Source of the DNA: Mucilaginibacter rigui
Lineage (GTDB): Bacteria; Bacteroidota; Bacteroidia; Sphingobacteriales; Sphingobacteriaceae
Assembly: GCF_014773275.1 (NCBI RefSeq)
Contig: NZ_JACWMW010000001.1
Span: forward strand, 682,001 to 746,000
DNA: 64,000 nt
Direction of reading: 5' to 3'
The translations under genes were made by a program, and so were the position numbers. Of this stretch, positions 36,572 to 46,620 are shown piece after piece. The notes beneath the pieces were generated by a model, which saw only the letters and a program-made list of their open reading frames with translations, had not been told where the DNA came from and did no database searches. The first letter of the stretch is position 1. Each line of letters begins with the position of its first letter.

Positions 36572-38146
36572 TTACAAGGAAGCTATCTGCTCTGCATTTG
36601 CCAGAAATTTTTGTAGATGTCCGTATAGTACCACATCTAACCCGTAAACATCGGGGCGGTATTGCAGGGTGTTGTTTTCATCAGCCCAGCAAGTTATGTA
36701 AGTTATGTAAACCGGCATCTTTTTAGGTAATGCAATAGTAGTGGGCTCGGGGTTATCCTCGCTCATGGCTTTAACAATTTTATTATAAGTAGCACCTTCG
36801 CCAAATACTGCCTTAGCTAATGCCTGCGGGTCGCCAAGGCGAACGCAGCCATGGCTTAAAGCACGCATGTTTTTTGTGAACCCACTTTTTGCAGGAGTAT
36901 CATGCAGGTAAACACTGCTGTTATTGTTGAAAAGGAACTTTATTTTCCCTAATGAATTATCATCACTGGGGCGCTGTTTAAACTCATACTTGTCTTTTGA
37001 TGCCTTTGACCAGTCGATGGTTTCCGGGTCATCCACTTTTTTGCCATTCTCATACACGTCTATCCCTTTGTTAGACAGGTAGTAAGGGTCCTGTGCGGCC
37101 TCAACCATAATCTCTTTACTGGCAATGCTTTGGGGGATGTTCCAAACAGGGTTAACTTGTACGCTATGTATCATACTGTTAAGCTGTGGCGTTTCCCTGC
37201 TAAACGGACGATCAATTTTGTCGCTTTCGCTGTATTCCACTAATGATATATCATTATCTGTATTACGGCCTTCGCCAACAACAACCTTCATGTTCAGGAT
37301 AGATTTACCGTTCTGCATTACGTCAAGGCGGTAATCAGGAATATTAACAATTACATATTCGGGCTGGCTTGGCTTATTCTTCCAGCGCAGGCGCTCCATG
37401 TTTACTACCAGGTAACGCTGAGTTTCTTCTTTGCTCATGCCCTTTGCAGTACCGCCGGCCAGCAAAGCTTTTTGCAACATAAGGTATTGCGGGTCTTTTG
37501 GTTGGATACTGTCCAGGTAAGCTTTTAGGTTTGTTGCGCGCAGGGTTTTTAGCATCGAAGTGCTATCCGGGCGTTTGGTTGCGGTAAAGTAACGCGAGTA
37601 TATTTTACGCGGACTGATCATACCATACTCTAAAGCGCTTGAATAATTGATCAATGAGTTGGCTGTCAGTATCTCCAGTTCAGCAATATCGCGATATGCT
37701 TCATCTAAATTTTTAATGGCCTTTTTATCTTTGAATTTTGCAACCAGTTGTTTTATCTGGTCGGCCTTAAACATCCGCGGATCAAGGCCATGCTCGTTTG
37801 CTTTTTCAAAATAGCTGGCGGTAATATCAACATCGCCATTAAAAATATGGTCCATTACAAATACCGGGTCGTAATCATTCCCCTCATAAAAGGAAGAGAT
37901 AAGCTTAGGATTGGCAAGTTTAGCTTTATCGTTTGCCAGTACTTTTTTAAATACTTCAGCCAAACCTTCGGGTGTGGCATCTTTAAATACCTTATTCTTG
38001 GTTTTTTTAAAAAGCTCGGCACCCAGGTCAGAGCGGCTTTTCTTTTTACAGCTTTGAATGGTTAAGGTAAGTACACAAAACAGAAACACGAATACCGGCA
38101 GGGCCGATCTTTTTATAGTAGCAGATATTGTCATATTGAAATTCAT
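36572..38146 (-). CDS. L,D-transpeptidase of the YcbB (LdtD) type, lipoprotein
   Basis: 524 residues. The N terminus has a lipobox (TIQSC followed by KKK). The long N-terminal scaffold domain is followed by a YkuD catalytic domain with the two-part signature VNPVWNIP, YLHDTPAKSGF and RALSHGCVRL, where His and Cys are catalytic. YcbB-type enzymes make 3-3 crosslinks in peptidoglycan. Convergent with a YkuD_2 gene. Confidence 0.92.
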   Translation of the reverse strand: MNFNMTISATIKRSALPVFVFLFCVLTLTIQSCKKKSRSDLGAELFKKTKNKVFKDATPEGLAEVFKKVLANDKAKLANPKLISSFYEGNDYDPVFVMDHIFNGDVDITASYFEKANEHGLDPRMFKADQIKQLVAKFKDKKAIKNLDEAYRDIAELEILTANSLINYSSALEYGMISPRKIYSRYFTATKRPDSTSMLKTLRATNLKAYLDSIQPKDPQYLMLQKALLAGGTAKGMSKEETQRYLVVNMERLRWKNKPSQPEYVIVNIPDYRLDVMQNGKSILNMKVVVGEGRNTDNDISLVEYSESDKIDRPFSRETPQLNSMIHSVQVNPVWNIPQSIASKEIMVEAAQDPYYLSNKGIDVYENGKKVDDPETIDWSKASKDKYEFKQRPSDDNSLGKIKFLFNNNSSVYLHDTPAKSGFTKNMRALSHGCVRLGDPQALAKAVFGEGATYNKIVKAMSEDNPEPTTIALPKKMPVYITYITCWADENNTLQYRPDVYGLDVVLYGHLQKFLANAEQIASL

Positions 38147-38252
38147 TTATACGCAGCAATGCAATAGCTATACCATAAAGCTGTGCAAACATTTATTTAT
38201 GCTTTTACTTTTTACTGATGCGATAAAGTAGACCTTTAATTACATTTGATAT

Positions 38253-38765
38253 ATGGCAAATAATACCCTCCCGGAAGTTTGGCTGCGCGGACCTTTAAAA
38301 GATATCCCTGCTTTGTTACAGCCAGTTGCACACGCTTTATTGCAGGCATGCGAGGAATTGAACGCCTTAATGCTTCATTTTCCGGATGCGTTACTGTGGG
38401 AGAAAGTTGCCGGAATGGCTTCGGCGGGGTTTCATTTGCAGCATTTGACAGGAGTATTAGACAGGCTTTTTACTTATGCACGCGGCGAGGCATTGACCGA
38501 GCAGCAACTAAATTACCTGCAAGGCGAAGGCAAACCGACCACAAAAGCATACACCGTTTTACAATTGGTTGAAAATTTCAATACTCAGGTTAGCATGGCT
38601 ATAAAACAATTGGGCAATGAAGATGCCGGTAGATTAACTGATTTTAGGGGAGTAGGCCGGGCGCAATTGCCATCAACTGTAATTGGGCTTTATACGCACA
38701 GCGCGGAGCATACCATGCGGCATTTAGGGCAACTGATAGTTACGGTTTCGGTATTGAAAAATTGA
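38253..38765 (+). CDS. DinB-family protein
   Basis: 170 residues, four-helix DinB fold. The histidines expected to bind a divalent metal are in GFHLQHLTG, THSAEHTMRHLGQ. DinB proteins often act as thiol-dependent metalloenzymes; the substrate is unknown. Single gene. Confidence 0.85.
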   Translation: MANNTLPEVWLRGPLKDIPALLQPVAHALLQACEELNALMLHFPDALLWEKVAGMASAGFHLQHLTGVLDRLFTYARGEALTEQQLNYLQGEGKPTTKAYTVLQLVENFNTQVSMAIKQLGNEDAGRLTDFRGVGRAQLPSTVIGLYTHSAEHTMRHLGQLIVTVSVLKN

Positions 38766-38869
38766 GGTTTTTTGCAGCGAACGGCGCCCTTAAAACGGAT
38801 TTTTTCGGCCCTGATTCGCCTTTTTTCGCCCGCAGATTTCTTTGAGGGCCCCAGAGATGGCCCTAACTG

Positions 38870-39499
38870 CTACTTCATCACAATTTCTGCAACATCGCCG
38901 TAATGGGCAGCGCGATAGGTAACACCGGCGTTGGTGTATTTGTTCATCGGGTCGAAGAGGAAGGTGTCGATACCCAGTTCACTGGCCGCCTTGATCTCTG
39001 ATTTCGGGTCGTCGCCAATAACCAGTACTTCCTCTTTGGTGTAACCATTCTCCTGCATTATCTTTTGGAAAACATCTTTTTTAGTCAGGTTGCTTTGCTC
39101 CGGGTCTACTACATAAACCTGCTTAAAATCGCCCCCGATGTTCAACATCTCTACCTTGCTCATTTGCAGTTTAGTGAAACCGGTGGTCACCAAGAATTTA
39201 TCAATGGGGATCCGGCGCAGATCGTTGTACTGCTCATAGGGGTACATCGGTTCCTCAAACTTAATGTTCCTTAACATTTGCATACCCTGCTGCTTCAACT
39301 CATCACTAAAACCATACTCATCGGCTACATGCTGGTAGGGGCGGCGTGTAAGCTCGTGTTTTGCTTTATCGGCAGCTTGCCTGTCGGCTTCGCCAAGGTT
39401 CTCGTCAATCAGTTTAAACAGTTTGGCAAACAGGTGGTCGGCAATAGAGCTAACAGGGTAGATGGTATTATCAAGATCAAGTATTAAAACACGTTTCAT
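38870..39499 (-). CDS. HAD-family hydrolase (nucleotidase-like)
   Basis: 209 residues with motif I LDLDNTIYP, motif II TTGFTK, the Lys in motif III and motif IV VIGDDPKSEI. The DLDNTIYP variant is typical of pyrimidine 5'-nucleotidase-like HADs. 9 bp after the MFS gene, so they are probably co-transcribed. Confidence 0.88.
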   Translation of the reverse strand: MKRVLILDLDNTIYPVSSIADHLFAKLFKLIDENLGEADRQAADKAKHELTRRPYQHVADEYGFSDELKQQGMQMLRNIKFEEPMYPYEQYNDLRRIPIDKFLVTTGFTKLQMSKVEMLNIGGDFKQVYVVDPEQSNLTKKDVFQKIMQENGYTKEEVLVIGDDPKSEIKAASELGIDTFLFDPMNKYTNAGVTYRAAHYGDVAEIVMK

Positions 39500-39508
39500 A
39501 GGTGCAAT

Positions 39509-40762
39509 TTAAGGTAATTGTTCGGGCAGCGTGGCCATCTCTTCGGGAGGAACAGTTTCTATAGCGGTTTTGTTGCTGCTGCGATAAAGTAAATAATACC
39601 CGGCGGCTGTTAAAACCGATAAAATGCCCAGCAGCCACCACAAGTGTGCAAAACCCCCATAGTTAATTACCTGGCTACCCAAAGCAGGCGCCACTACCTG
39701 CGCTACCGACCATGATATGGTGTACAGCGCCGCGTATTCGCCGCGGTTATAATTGTTGGTACGGGCTATCCAAAAGCTGTTCATAAAAGGCATGCTCATG
39801 ATCTCGCCCAGGGTTACCAGTATAACTACCAGCACGGCAGTTGCTACGCCGGCGGGCAAAATATTGAGCAATACAAAGCCCGACCCGGTTATCAATACGC
39901 CCCAAACGATATACGTTAAGGCGTGCCTTTTACCTTCAAGGTAATTAATGAGCACCATTTCTATAATCACAATCAGGATGCCGTTCAACGCCAGCAGGAA
40001 ACCTATCAAACGCTCGCCAAAGTGCCAGTTGATCTTATAAAATACCGGCTCCATAATAAAGAACTGGAAAAAGCATAAGCCAAATATGGTAGACAGGAAG
40101 ATGAACCAGAGGTAGGTTTTATCTTTATAAGCCGATGCAACCGGGCCTGTTGCCACAGGTTTAATTTCCGATTTTTTGATAGCCGCGCGTGGCATCAGCT
40201 TTAGCAACATCAGCGCCGCCAGTATGTTGGTGCAGCCATCAACCCAAAACAATAAATGGTAATTGATGGATGCCAGGTAGCCGCCTAAACCGCCGCCAAA
40301 TGCCCAGCCCAGGTTTACTGCTAAACGGTTTAGGGAATAGGAGCGGGTCTTGTTATCGGGCGAACTATAATGTGCTATGGCTGTTGAGTTTGCAGGGCGG
40401 AACGCCTCGTTACAAAAACTGAGTATAAAAGTGCCGATAGCCAGCGATAAAAAGGTGCGCTGATAACCAAGGATAATAAACAGGATGCCCCCACTTAAAA
40501 GTGTGGCTACCTGCAGGTCATAAAAGCCTATCTTATCGGTAAGTTTTCCACCTATAAAAGCGCCAACTATAGAGCCCGCACCAAACAGGGCCATAATGTA
40601 GCCTGCCTGTACCACATTAAAACCAAGCTTATTGATACAGTAAATGCTAAGGAAAGGTACCACCATTGTACCGCTGCGATTGATAAACATCACCACGCTG
40701 AGGTACCAGCTATTGGGCGATAAACCGCTGTAAGCTTTTTTGTATAGGTGGATTATTGACAC
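39509..40762 (-). CDS. Major facilitator superfamily transporter
   Basis: 417 residues with twelve predicted helices and the MFS loop 2-3 motif (GGKLTDKIGFYDLQ). The substrate cannot be told from sequence; the closest look is to multidrug/sugar-type efflux permeases. Followed closely by the HAD gene. Confidence 0.87.
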   Translation of the reverse strand: MSIIHLYKKAYSGLSPNSWYLSVVMFINRSGTMVVPFLSIYCINKLGFNVVQAGYIMALFGAGSIVGAFIGGKLTDKIGFYDLQVATLLSGGILFIILGYQRTFLSLAIGTFILSFCNEAFRPANSTAIAHYSSPDNKTRSYSLNRLAVNLGWAFGGGLGGYLASINYHLLFWVDGCTNILAALMLLKLMPRAAIKKSEIKPVATGPVASAYKDKTYLWFIFLSTIFGLCFFQFFIMEPVFYKINWHFGERLIGFLLALNGILIVIIEMVLINYLEGKRHALTYIVWGVLITGSGFVLLNILPAGVATAVLVVILVTLGEIMSMPFMNSFWIARTNNYNRGEYAALYTISWSVAQVVAPALGSQVINYGGFAHLWWLLGILSVLTAAGYYLLYRSSNKTAIETVPPEEMATLPEQLP

Positions 40763-40863
40763 AGTTTAGGGACGGTTAATTAGCAGCATCAAAAATAGTA
40801 TTTGATTTTGCCTGTATGTATTAAATATGAAAATATCTAAATTTATTACTTAAACCAACCACA

Positions 40864-41574
40864 ATGAATGTTACCGAAATTATGGCCGAACTGCAATCAA
40901 AAGGCAGCGAAAGCATCAAAAAGATATTGGTGAAACATGGTGTTAAAGAACCGTTCTTCGGGGTTAAGATAGCGTATTTAAAGCCGATACAGAAAAAGGT
41001 TAAAAAAGATTACCAACTGGCGAAAGACCTGTTTGCCACTGGTAATGCTGATGCCATGTACCTTGCAGGCCTGATAGCTGATGATGAAAAAATGACGAGA
41101 GCCGATCTGCAAATATGGGCTGAACAGGCTGTTTCCAATAACATTAGTGAATATACCGTGCCGTGGGTAACTGCCGGCAACCCGCATGGCTTTGAACTGG
41201 CTTTGGAATGGATAAACAGCCCGGTAGAACATATTGCCGCCGGTGGCTGGGCCACATTGAGCAATATTGTAGCCTTGCGGCCTGATAACGAATTAGACAT
41301 CGCGAAACTGCGTGTTTTGCTGCAAAGGGCCGGTCAGGATATCCGCCAATCTGAAGACAGGGTTTGCTACCACATGAATTGCTTTGTGATCTCGGCAGGC
41401 TCATACGTGGCTGCGCTGGCAGATGATGCCATGGCTATGGCCAATAAAATAGGTGTGGTAACGGTTGATAAAAACGGTACCGCCTGTAAAGTACCCATCG
41501 CAACCGAATACATTAAAAAAGTTTGGGATAAGCGTGGCGGCATTGCGCCTAAAAAGAAAGAGGTTAAATGCTGA
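40864..41574 (+). CDS. AlkD-like DNA alkylation repair protein
   Basis: 236 residues of helical HEAT-like repeats. The start VTEIMAELQSKGSE and the motif GVKIAYLKPIQKKVKKDY are typical of the DNA alkylation repair family related to AlkD, which excise alkylated bases. Whether it is active as a glycosylase is not clear from sequence. Confidence 0.85.
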   Translation: MNVTEIMAELQSKGSESIKKILVKHGVKEPFFGVKIAYLKPIQKKVKKDYQLAKDLFATGNADAMYLAGLIADDEKMTRADLQIWAEQAVSNNISEYTVPWVTAGNPHGFELALEWINSPVEHIAAGGWATLSNIVALRPDNELDIAKLRVLLQRAGQDIRQSEDRVCYHMNCFVISAGSYVAALADDAMAMANKIGVVTVDKNGTACKVPIATEYIKKVWDKRGGIAPKKKEVKC

Positions 41575-41644
41575 TATAAGTTATAACAGATAGATTGGGA
41601 ATTAATCGATATTGATCGTGCAGACCAATTTATACCCAGGTACT

Positions 41645-41694
41645 GGTCTAAGTTTTCAACTTAGACCCAAAATGGGTTAAGCTTTCAGCTTAAC
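41645..41694. repeat. Two adjacent hairpins with TTC loops
   Basis: GGTCTAAGTT-TTC-AACTTAGACC (41645-41667) is followed after 8 bp by GTTAAGCT-TTC-AGCTTAAC (41676-41694). Both have the same three-base loop. They lie just past the aroC stop and may serve as its transcript end, but lack a T-run. Possibly a small dispersed palindromic element. Confidence 0.6.
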
Positions 41695-41698
41695 AATA

Positions 41699-42790
41699 CT
41701 ACAACTTCGAATTTCTGTTCCTCAACCAATGGTCTGCTAAAACCAACGCTGCCATAGCTTCTACAATGGGTACGGCACGGGGCACTACACAAGGGTCATG
41801 GCGGCCTTTGCCGGTAATTTCGGCGGCGTTGCCTTCACCATCAATAGTTTGCTGGTTGTGCATAATGGTGGCTACGGGTTTAAAAGCCACTTTAAACTCA
41901 ATAGGCATACCGTTGCTGATGCCACCCTGTATGCCCCCCGAAAAGTTGGTACGGGTGCCTACGCTACCGTCGGTGTTTTTGATGAAAATGTCGTTGTGTT
42001 CAGATCCGCGCATTTCGCTGCCGCTAAAGCCCGAGCCAAATTCAAAACCATGTACGGCGTTGATGCTGAGCATAGCCTTACCCAAATCGGCGTGCAGTTT
42101 GTCGAAAACGGGGTCGCCGAGGCCAACGGGGGCACCGGTGATGTGGCAGCTAACTTTGCCGCCAACGGTATCGCCCTGTTTGCGGATGCTGTCGATAAAT
42201 TCAACCATTTCAGCTGCTGTGGCCGGGTCGGCACAGCGTACAATGTTTTGCTCGCGGGTTTCTAAAAAATCGGCAGCGCTTTCAATAAATACATTCGGCG
42301 CATTAATGGTGCCTACGCTGCTTACATGTGCCAGCACCTCTATGCCCTGTGTCTTCAGCAAAAGCTTGGCTAAGGCGCCTGCAGCTACGCGTGCAGCGGT
42401 TTCGCGCGCTGATGAACGGCCGCCGCCGCGGTGGTCGCGGATGCCGTATTTGGTGGCATAGGTATAGTCGGCATGTGATGGGCGGAACACATCCACATTA
42501 TGGCCATAATCCTTAGAGCGCTGATCTTCGTTAGGGATGATCATGGCGATAGGGGTACCTGTGGTTTTACCCTCAAACGTGCCCGACAGGATCTTCACCG
42601 TATCGCTCTCTTTACGCTGCGTGGTAATTTTTGATTGCCCCGGCTTGCGTTTATCCAGTTCGCCCTGTATGTAATCCAGGTCTACATCAAGCCCGGCCGG
42701 GCAGCCGTCTATAATTACACCGATAGCCTCGCCATGCGATTCGCCAAAAGTTGTTATCCTGAATAATTGACCGAATGAATTACCTGCCAT
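41699..42790 (-). CDS. aroC: Chorismate synthase
   Basis: 363 residues, full length. [14 protein letters not shown] at the N terminus, the [29 protein letters not shown] signature (in part) and the FMN and EPSP contacts near the C terminus (GKGRHDPC) are intact. It converts EPSP to chorismate using reduced FMN. Part of a minus-strand group pheA, DAHP synthase/CM, aroA, aroC. Confidence 0.97.
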   Translation of the reverse strand: MAGNSFGQLFRITTFGESHGEAIGVIIDGCPAGLDVDLDYIQGELDKRKPGQSKITTQRKESDTVKILSGTFEGKTTGTPIAMIIPNEDQRSKDYGHNVDVFRPSHADYTYATKYGIRDHRGGGRSSARETAARVAAGALAKLLLKTQGIEVLAHVSSVGTINAPNVFIESAADFLETREQNIVRCADPATAAEMVEFIDSIRKQGDTVGGKVSCHITGAPVGLGDPVFDKLHADLGKAMLSINAVHGFEFGSGFSGSEMRGSEHNDIFIKNTDGSVGTRTNFSGGIQGGISNGMPIEFKVAFKPVATIMHNQQTIDGEGNAAEITGKGRHDPCVVPRAVPIVEAMAALVLADHWLRNRNSKL

Positions 42791-42887
42791 TTTTATATTT
42801 ATTTCACCTATTAGATGATTAACACTGATTTTATTTCGTCACCACCTCTTCTGCGAAATGATGGTTTGTTAATGCTTTTAAAAAACT

Positions 42888-42974
42888 ATGTCATTGCGAG
42901 CGATAGCGTGGCAATCCCAGAGGGCATGCGGATATGCTGAGATTGCCACGTAGCTACGCTCCTCGCAATGACAT
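42888..42974. repeat. Long palindromic intergenic element (REP/MITE-like)
   Basis: ATGTCATTGCGAG (42888-42900) is mirrored by CTCGCAATGACAT (42962-42974); inside, CGTGGCAATC (42907-42916) pairs with GATTGCCACG (42941-42950). The whole 87 bp folds into one interrupted hairpin. The TCATTGCGAG...GGCAATC wording is that of a highly repeated palindromic element in Sphingobacteriaceae genomes. It fills the gap between aroA and aroC. Confidence 0.8.
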
Positions 42975-42983
42975 TGTATTTTG

Positions 42984-44264
42984 TTAAGCTTTTACCTCAA
43001 CCTTAAACCCAACCTTTTCCAGATCTGTCCAAAACGCCGGGTACGATTTTTCAACCACATCGGCATCTTCAATTTCCAGTTCGGGTATCAGCGTAGCCAG
43101 CGGCGCAAAGGCCATAGCCATACGGTGATCATCGTAAGTGCTTACAAACATACGTTGCGGAATTTGCTTTTCGCTGCAATCAAGTTTATAAACCTGCCCT
43201 TTTTCTATCAGCTTAACGCCAATTTTAGCCAGTTCGGTTTGCAGGGCTAAGATCCGGTCGGTTTCTTTGATTTTTAAAGTTTCCAGCCCGGTAAAGCTTG
43301 CATCGTGGCCAAGGGCTGCGCATACTACAACAATGGTCTGTGCCAGATCGGGGCATTCTTTAAGGTCAAATATCTTACGGAAAATGGGTTTCGGTTCTTT
43401 GGTTAAGTACACCCCGCCATCCTTAAATACCGATGTGATGCCAAAGTTAGCCATCAGCTCGGTAATAACACTATCGCCCTGCAGGCTGTATGATGTTAAC
43501 CCCGGCAGAAAAAGTTCGGCCTCGTCGCTTAAAGCGGCAATAGCGTACCAGTAGGAGGCTGCACTCCAGTCGGGTTCTACAAGCAGCGCCGTTTCGGTAA
43601 AGGGCTGGTTTTCTATGGTGATAACATTGTCTGCCCAGGTATGCCGGATGCCGGCCTGGCGCAGCATGGCCAAAGTCATTTCCACATAAGGGCGCGAGGT
43701 TAGCTCACCTTCAATCTCCAGGGTTAAGCCCTGCGGTAAGCTCGATGCGATAAGCAGCAATGCAGTAATATACTGGCTGCTGATATCACCTTTTATACCG
43801 ATGCGGCTTGTTTGTTGCTGAAACCCGCTATGTATTTTAATAGGAGGGTAGCCCTCGTTATTTACATAACTGATCTCTGCACCCAGTTTACGCATAGCAT
43901 CTACCAAGATCCCGATAGGGCGCTGCTGCATCCGTTCGGAACCGGTTAATGTAACCTCGTTACCTTGCAACGGCAGGTATGCTGTTAAAAAACGCATAGC
44001 TGTACCGGCAGGGCCGATGTTTACAAGTCTTAAGTCTTGAGTCTTAAGTTCTGAGTCTTGACTTTCGACTTCAAACTGCTGATTTAAGACTTCCTTAAGC
44101 GTCACCGCATCCGCAGCATCCGACATGTTTTCGACCTTTACCTTACCCCCGCTCAGTGCTTCGATAATAAGGGCACGGTTACACTCACTTTTTGAACCTG
44201 TGAGCTGTACCGTACCGTTTACCGTTTTACCTTGTTTGGTAAGTATAATATTATGTTTTGCCAT
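42984..44264 (-). CDS. aroA: 3-phosphoshikimate 1-carboxyvinyltransferase (EPSP synthase)
   Basis: 426 residues. GSKSECNRALI near the N terminus, NIGPAGTAMRFLTAY for the PEP/phosphate site, and SSQYITALLL are visible; the C-terminal DHRMAMAFAP is intact. It joins shikimate-3-phosphate and PEP. At about residues 72-86 the sequence (SQDSELKTQDLRL) looks like an in-frame insertion of a simple AGTCTTA/AGTCTTG repeat, just before the active-site motif. Confidence 0.95.
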   Translation of the reverse strand: MAKHNIILTKQGKTVNGTVQLTGSKSECNRALIIEALSGGKVKVENMSDAADAVTLKEVLNQQFEVESQDSELKTQDLRLVNIGPAGTAMRFLTAYLPLQGNEVTLTGSERMQQRPIGILVDAMRKLGAEISYVNNEGYPPIKIHSGFQQQTSRIGIKGDISSQYITALLLIASSLPQGLTLEIEGELTSRPYVEMTLAMLRQAGIRHTWADNVITIENQPFTETALLVEPDWSAASYWYAIAALSDEAELFLPGLTSYSLQGDSVITELMANFGITSVFKDGGVYLTKEPKPIFRKIFDLKECPDLAQTIVVVCAALGHDASFTGLETLKIKETDRILALQTELAKIGVKLIEKGQVYKLDCSEKQIPQRMFVSTYDDHRMAMAFAPLATLIPELEIEDADVVEKSYPAFWTDLEKVGFKVEVKA

Positions 44265-44342
44265 AATTATACCGATTATTGTGATTGCATCTTTTTAGCG
44301 ACATGTAACCACTCACTAATCAACCAATCACTAATAACCTAT

Positions 44343-45473
44343 CTATGCGTGCGTTAATTTTTCGGCAGGGGCTGACTCCTGGCCTTCGTTCATGATCTCG
44401 GTTTGTTTACGGATTGATTCGCTGTGCATCAGCTCAAGCAACTTCTCGGTAAACTCTGTGCTTAATTTTAATGCTTTGGCGTAGTTGGTACGTTTCTGCA
44501 AGATCTCGTCCCAACGGTTTACCTGTAAAATGGTAATGTTGTTGTCTTTTTTGTAGTTACCTATCTTCTCAACAATTTTCATACGCTCGGCCATTTTCTG
44601 GATAACGAGGTCGTCAATTTTGTCTATCTGGTTACGAAGTTCGGCCAATTTATCATTCAGTTCGGCACCTTTAACTTCGGGTTTACGTAAAGCCAGGTGA
44701 TCAATAATTTCTGACAAAGCAGCAGGGGTAACCTGTTGTGCAGCATCTGTCCAGGCAACAGTAGGGTCGATATGCGATTCGATCATCAGGCCCTGCATGT
44801 CAAGATCTAAGGCTTTTTGGGAGATGTAACCAATCAGGTCGCGGTTACCGGTAATATGGCTTGGGTCGTTGATGATAGGCAGGTTTGGTACCAAAGTTTT
44901 AAGGGCTATGGCGATATCCCACATCGGTTCGTTACGGAAAGCCGATTTCTCGTATGATGAGAAACCACGGTGAATAGCAGCCAATTTGGTGATACCCGCG
45001 TTGTTGATACGCTCTAAAGCGCCAACCCATAATGAAAGATCGGGGTTAACCGGGTTTTTAACCATAACCGGTACATCAACCCCACGTAAAGCATCGGCAA
45101 TTTCCTGTACGGTGAACGGGTTAACGGTACTGCGCGCACCAACCCAAAGGATATCAACACCTGCTTTTAAAGCTTCTTCAACGTGTTTAGCAGTAGCTAC
45201 CTCAACAGCGGTTGGCAGGCCGGTTTCTTCTTTAGCGCGTTTTAACCACTCTAAACCAATACTGCCAATACCTTCAAACTCTCCGGGGCGGGTACGTGGT
45301 TTCCAGATACCGGCACGCAGTGCGCTTATTTTACCGGTTTTTGCTAATAAATGCGCGGTTGCTACCAACTGATCTTCAGTTTCGGCGCTGCACGGGCCGG
45401 CAATTACAAGAGGCTCCTTGCCCGATTTATTGATCCAGGAATTAAGGGGCTGTATGTTTAAGTTATGTTTCAT
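44343..45473 (-). CDS. Bifunctional DAHP synthase / chorismate mutase
   Basis: 376 residues. Residues 1-260 are a KDOPS/DAHPS-type beta-alpha barrel (AGPCSAETEDQL, KPRTRPGEFEG, VKNPVNPD, IINDPSHITGNR); residues 275-365 are an AroQ-type helical chorismate mutase (ELRNQIDKIDDLVIQKMAERMKIVEKIGNYKK). The fusion places the first committed reaction and the branch to prephenate in one protein, allowing feedback through prephenate or chorismate. Gap of 144 bp after pheA. Confidence 0.93.
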   Translation of the reverse strand: MKHNLNIQPLNSWINKSGKEPLVIAGPCSAETEDQLVATAHLLAKTGKISALRAGIWKPRTRPGEFEGIGSIGLEWLKRAKEETGLPTAVEVATAKHVEEALKAGVDILWVGARSTVNPFTVQEIADALRGVDVPVMVKNPVNPDLSLWVGALERINNAGITKLAAIHRGFSSYEKSAFRNEPMWDIAIALKTLVPNLPIINDPSHITGNRDLIGYISQKALDLDMQGLMIESHIDPTVAWTDAAQQVTPAALSEIIDHLALRKPEVKGAELNDKLAELRNQIDKIDDLVIQKMAERMKIVEKIGNYKKDNNITILQVNRWDEILQKRTNYAKALKLSTEFTEKLLELMHSESIRKQTEIMNEGQESAPAEKLTHA

Positions 45474-45617
45474 ATCGTTTTTGGTGTAGTCCGGAAGTCG
45501 GGTGCCCGAAAGTCCGGAAAGTAATTTTTTGTTGTGTTATTTAATTGTTATGTTTTTGATTTTTCCCTTTCGGATATCCCGACTTTCGGTTATCCGGCTA
45601 ATTCTTTATAATCTTCT

Positions 45618-46535
45618 TCACTCATCTTTCTGCTCGTTTAGTTTCTTTACGTTGATATACCGTTTTGTTTTCTCGGCTTTTAAAGGCTTTGGTGTGGTAT
45701 CTTCTTCGTAGCGCTGATACTCGCCCAGTATGTTAAAGTTGTGTGTGTACTTCAATATCTGGCGAATGGAATTATCGTAATGTTTACTTTCTTTCCATTC
45801 AATGTCTACATAAAAATTATACTCGTTACGCTTACCTAAAACCGGCATACTTTGAATTTTGCTCATGTTTACCTCTTCCTGCGCAAAAATGTTAAGCACT
45901 TTGGCCAGCGCGCCAACCTGGTTGCTCACCTGGAAACATAGCGATGCTTTGTTTGGGTTCCCTTTCTTCTTGGCGTTCTCATGCGTGGTAAGGATCAGGA
46001 AGCGGGTAAAATTAAGCTTATTCGATTCGATGCGGCGCTCTAAAACATCCAGTCCGTACAGTTGTGCGGCCAGTGTGTTGGCTATAGCAACGGTGTCGGT
46101 TAACTGCTCATCGCGGATGCGTTTGGCACAGGCGGCAGTATCATTACTTTCAACAATTTTAAGGTGCGGGTATTCGTCAAAAAAATCAATACACTGGCGT
46201 ATGGCTATAGGGTGAGAGGTTACGTATTTAATATTCTCGAACCGTACGCCCGGTAACGCCATCAGGTGTAGCTGTATTGGCACATAAACCTCGCCTACCA
46301 CCGGGAAATTGTAACCCATCATCAGCGAGTAGTTGGGCAGTATGCTGCCCGCTATGCTGTTTTCAATAGCCATTATCACATAATCGGCCTCGTCATTCTG
46401 TAAAGCCTCAAATGTTTGCTTAAAAGAGTTGCATTCAATAGTTTCGATATTTTGCCCAAAGTATTTGAATGCGGCCTCTTCGTGGAAGGAGGCGCGGATC
46501 CCTTGTATGGCAACTCTTGGTTTCTCGGTTTTCAT
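45618..46535 (-). CDS. pheA: Prephenate dehydratase
   Basis: 305 residues: an N-terminal type 2 periplasmic-binding-like catalytic domain (IENSIAGSI, VTSHPIAIRQC, NDTAACAKR) and a C-terminal ACT domain (SLCFQVSNQVGALAKVLNIF) for phenylalanine feedback. A Lys-rich tail of about 25 residues extends past the ACT domain. It converts prephenate to phenylpyruvate. The mRNA leader carries the Phe/Tyr attenuator at 46550-46676. Confidence 0.95.
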   Translation of the reverse strand: MKTEKPRVAIQGIRASFHEEAAFKYFGQNIETIECNSFKQTFEALQNDEADYVIMAIENSIAGSILPNYSLMMGYNFPVVGEVYVPIQLHLMALPGVRFENIKYVTSHPIAIRQCIDFFDEYPHLKIVESNDTAACAKRIRDEQLTDTVAIANTLAAQLYGLDVLERRIESNKLNFTRFLILTTHENAKKKGNPNKASLCFQVSNQVGALAKVLNIFAQEEVNMSKIQSMPVLGKRNEYNFYVDIEWKESKHYDNSIRQILKYTHNFNILGEYQRYEEDTTPKPLKAEKTKRYINVKKLNEQKDE

Positions 46536-46549
46536 AAATGTTATAAAGC

Positions 46550-46620
46550 AAAAAATCCCGGCTTTTAGGGCCGGGACTTTTCAGTGATTTGTATGTTTTG
46601 TTAGTACATATCAGTCCCGG
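46550..46620 (-). promoter_or_regulatory. Transcription attenuator of pheA
   Basis: On the minus strand, TCCCGGC and GCCGGGA (46576-46570 and 46562-46556) form a terminator hairpin with a T-run at its end, 15 bp before the pheA start. The left arm of that hairpin can instead pair with CCGGGAC at the end of the leader-peptide frame (46620-46614 with 46577-46571), giving an antiterminator. This is the classical mutually exclusive layout used by ribosome-stalling attenuators. Confidence 0.85.

Noticed and set aside
41766..42461. Long plus-strand ORFs opposite aroC
   Set aside because: aroC motifs are unambiguous; the antisense frames are by-products of codon use.
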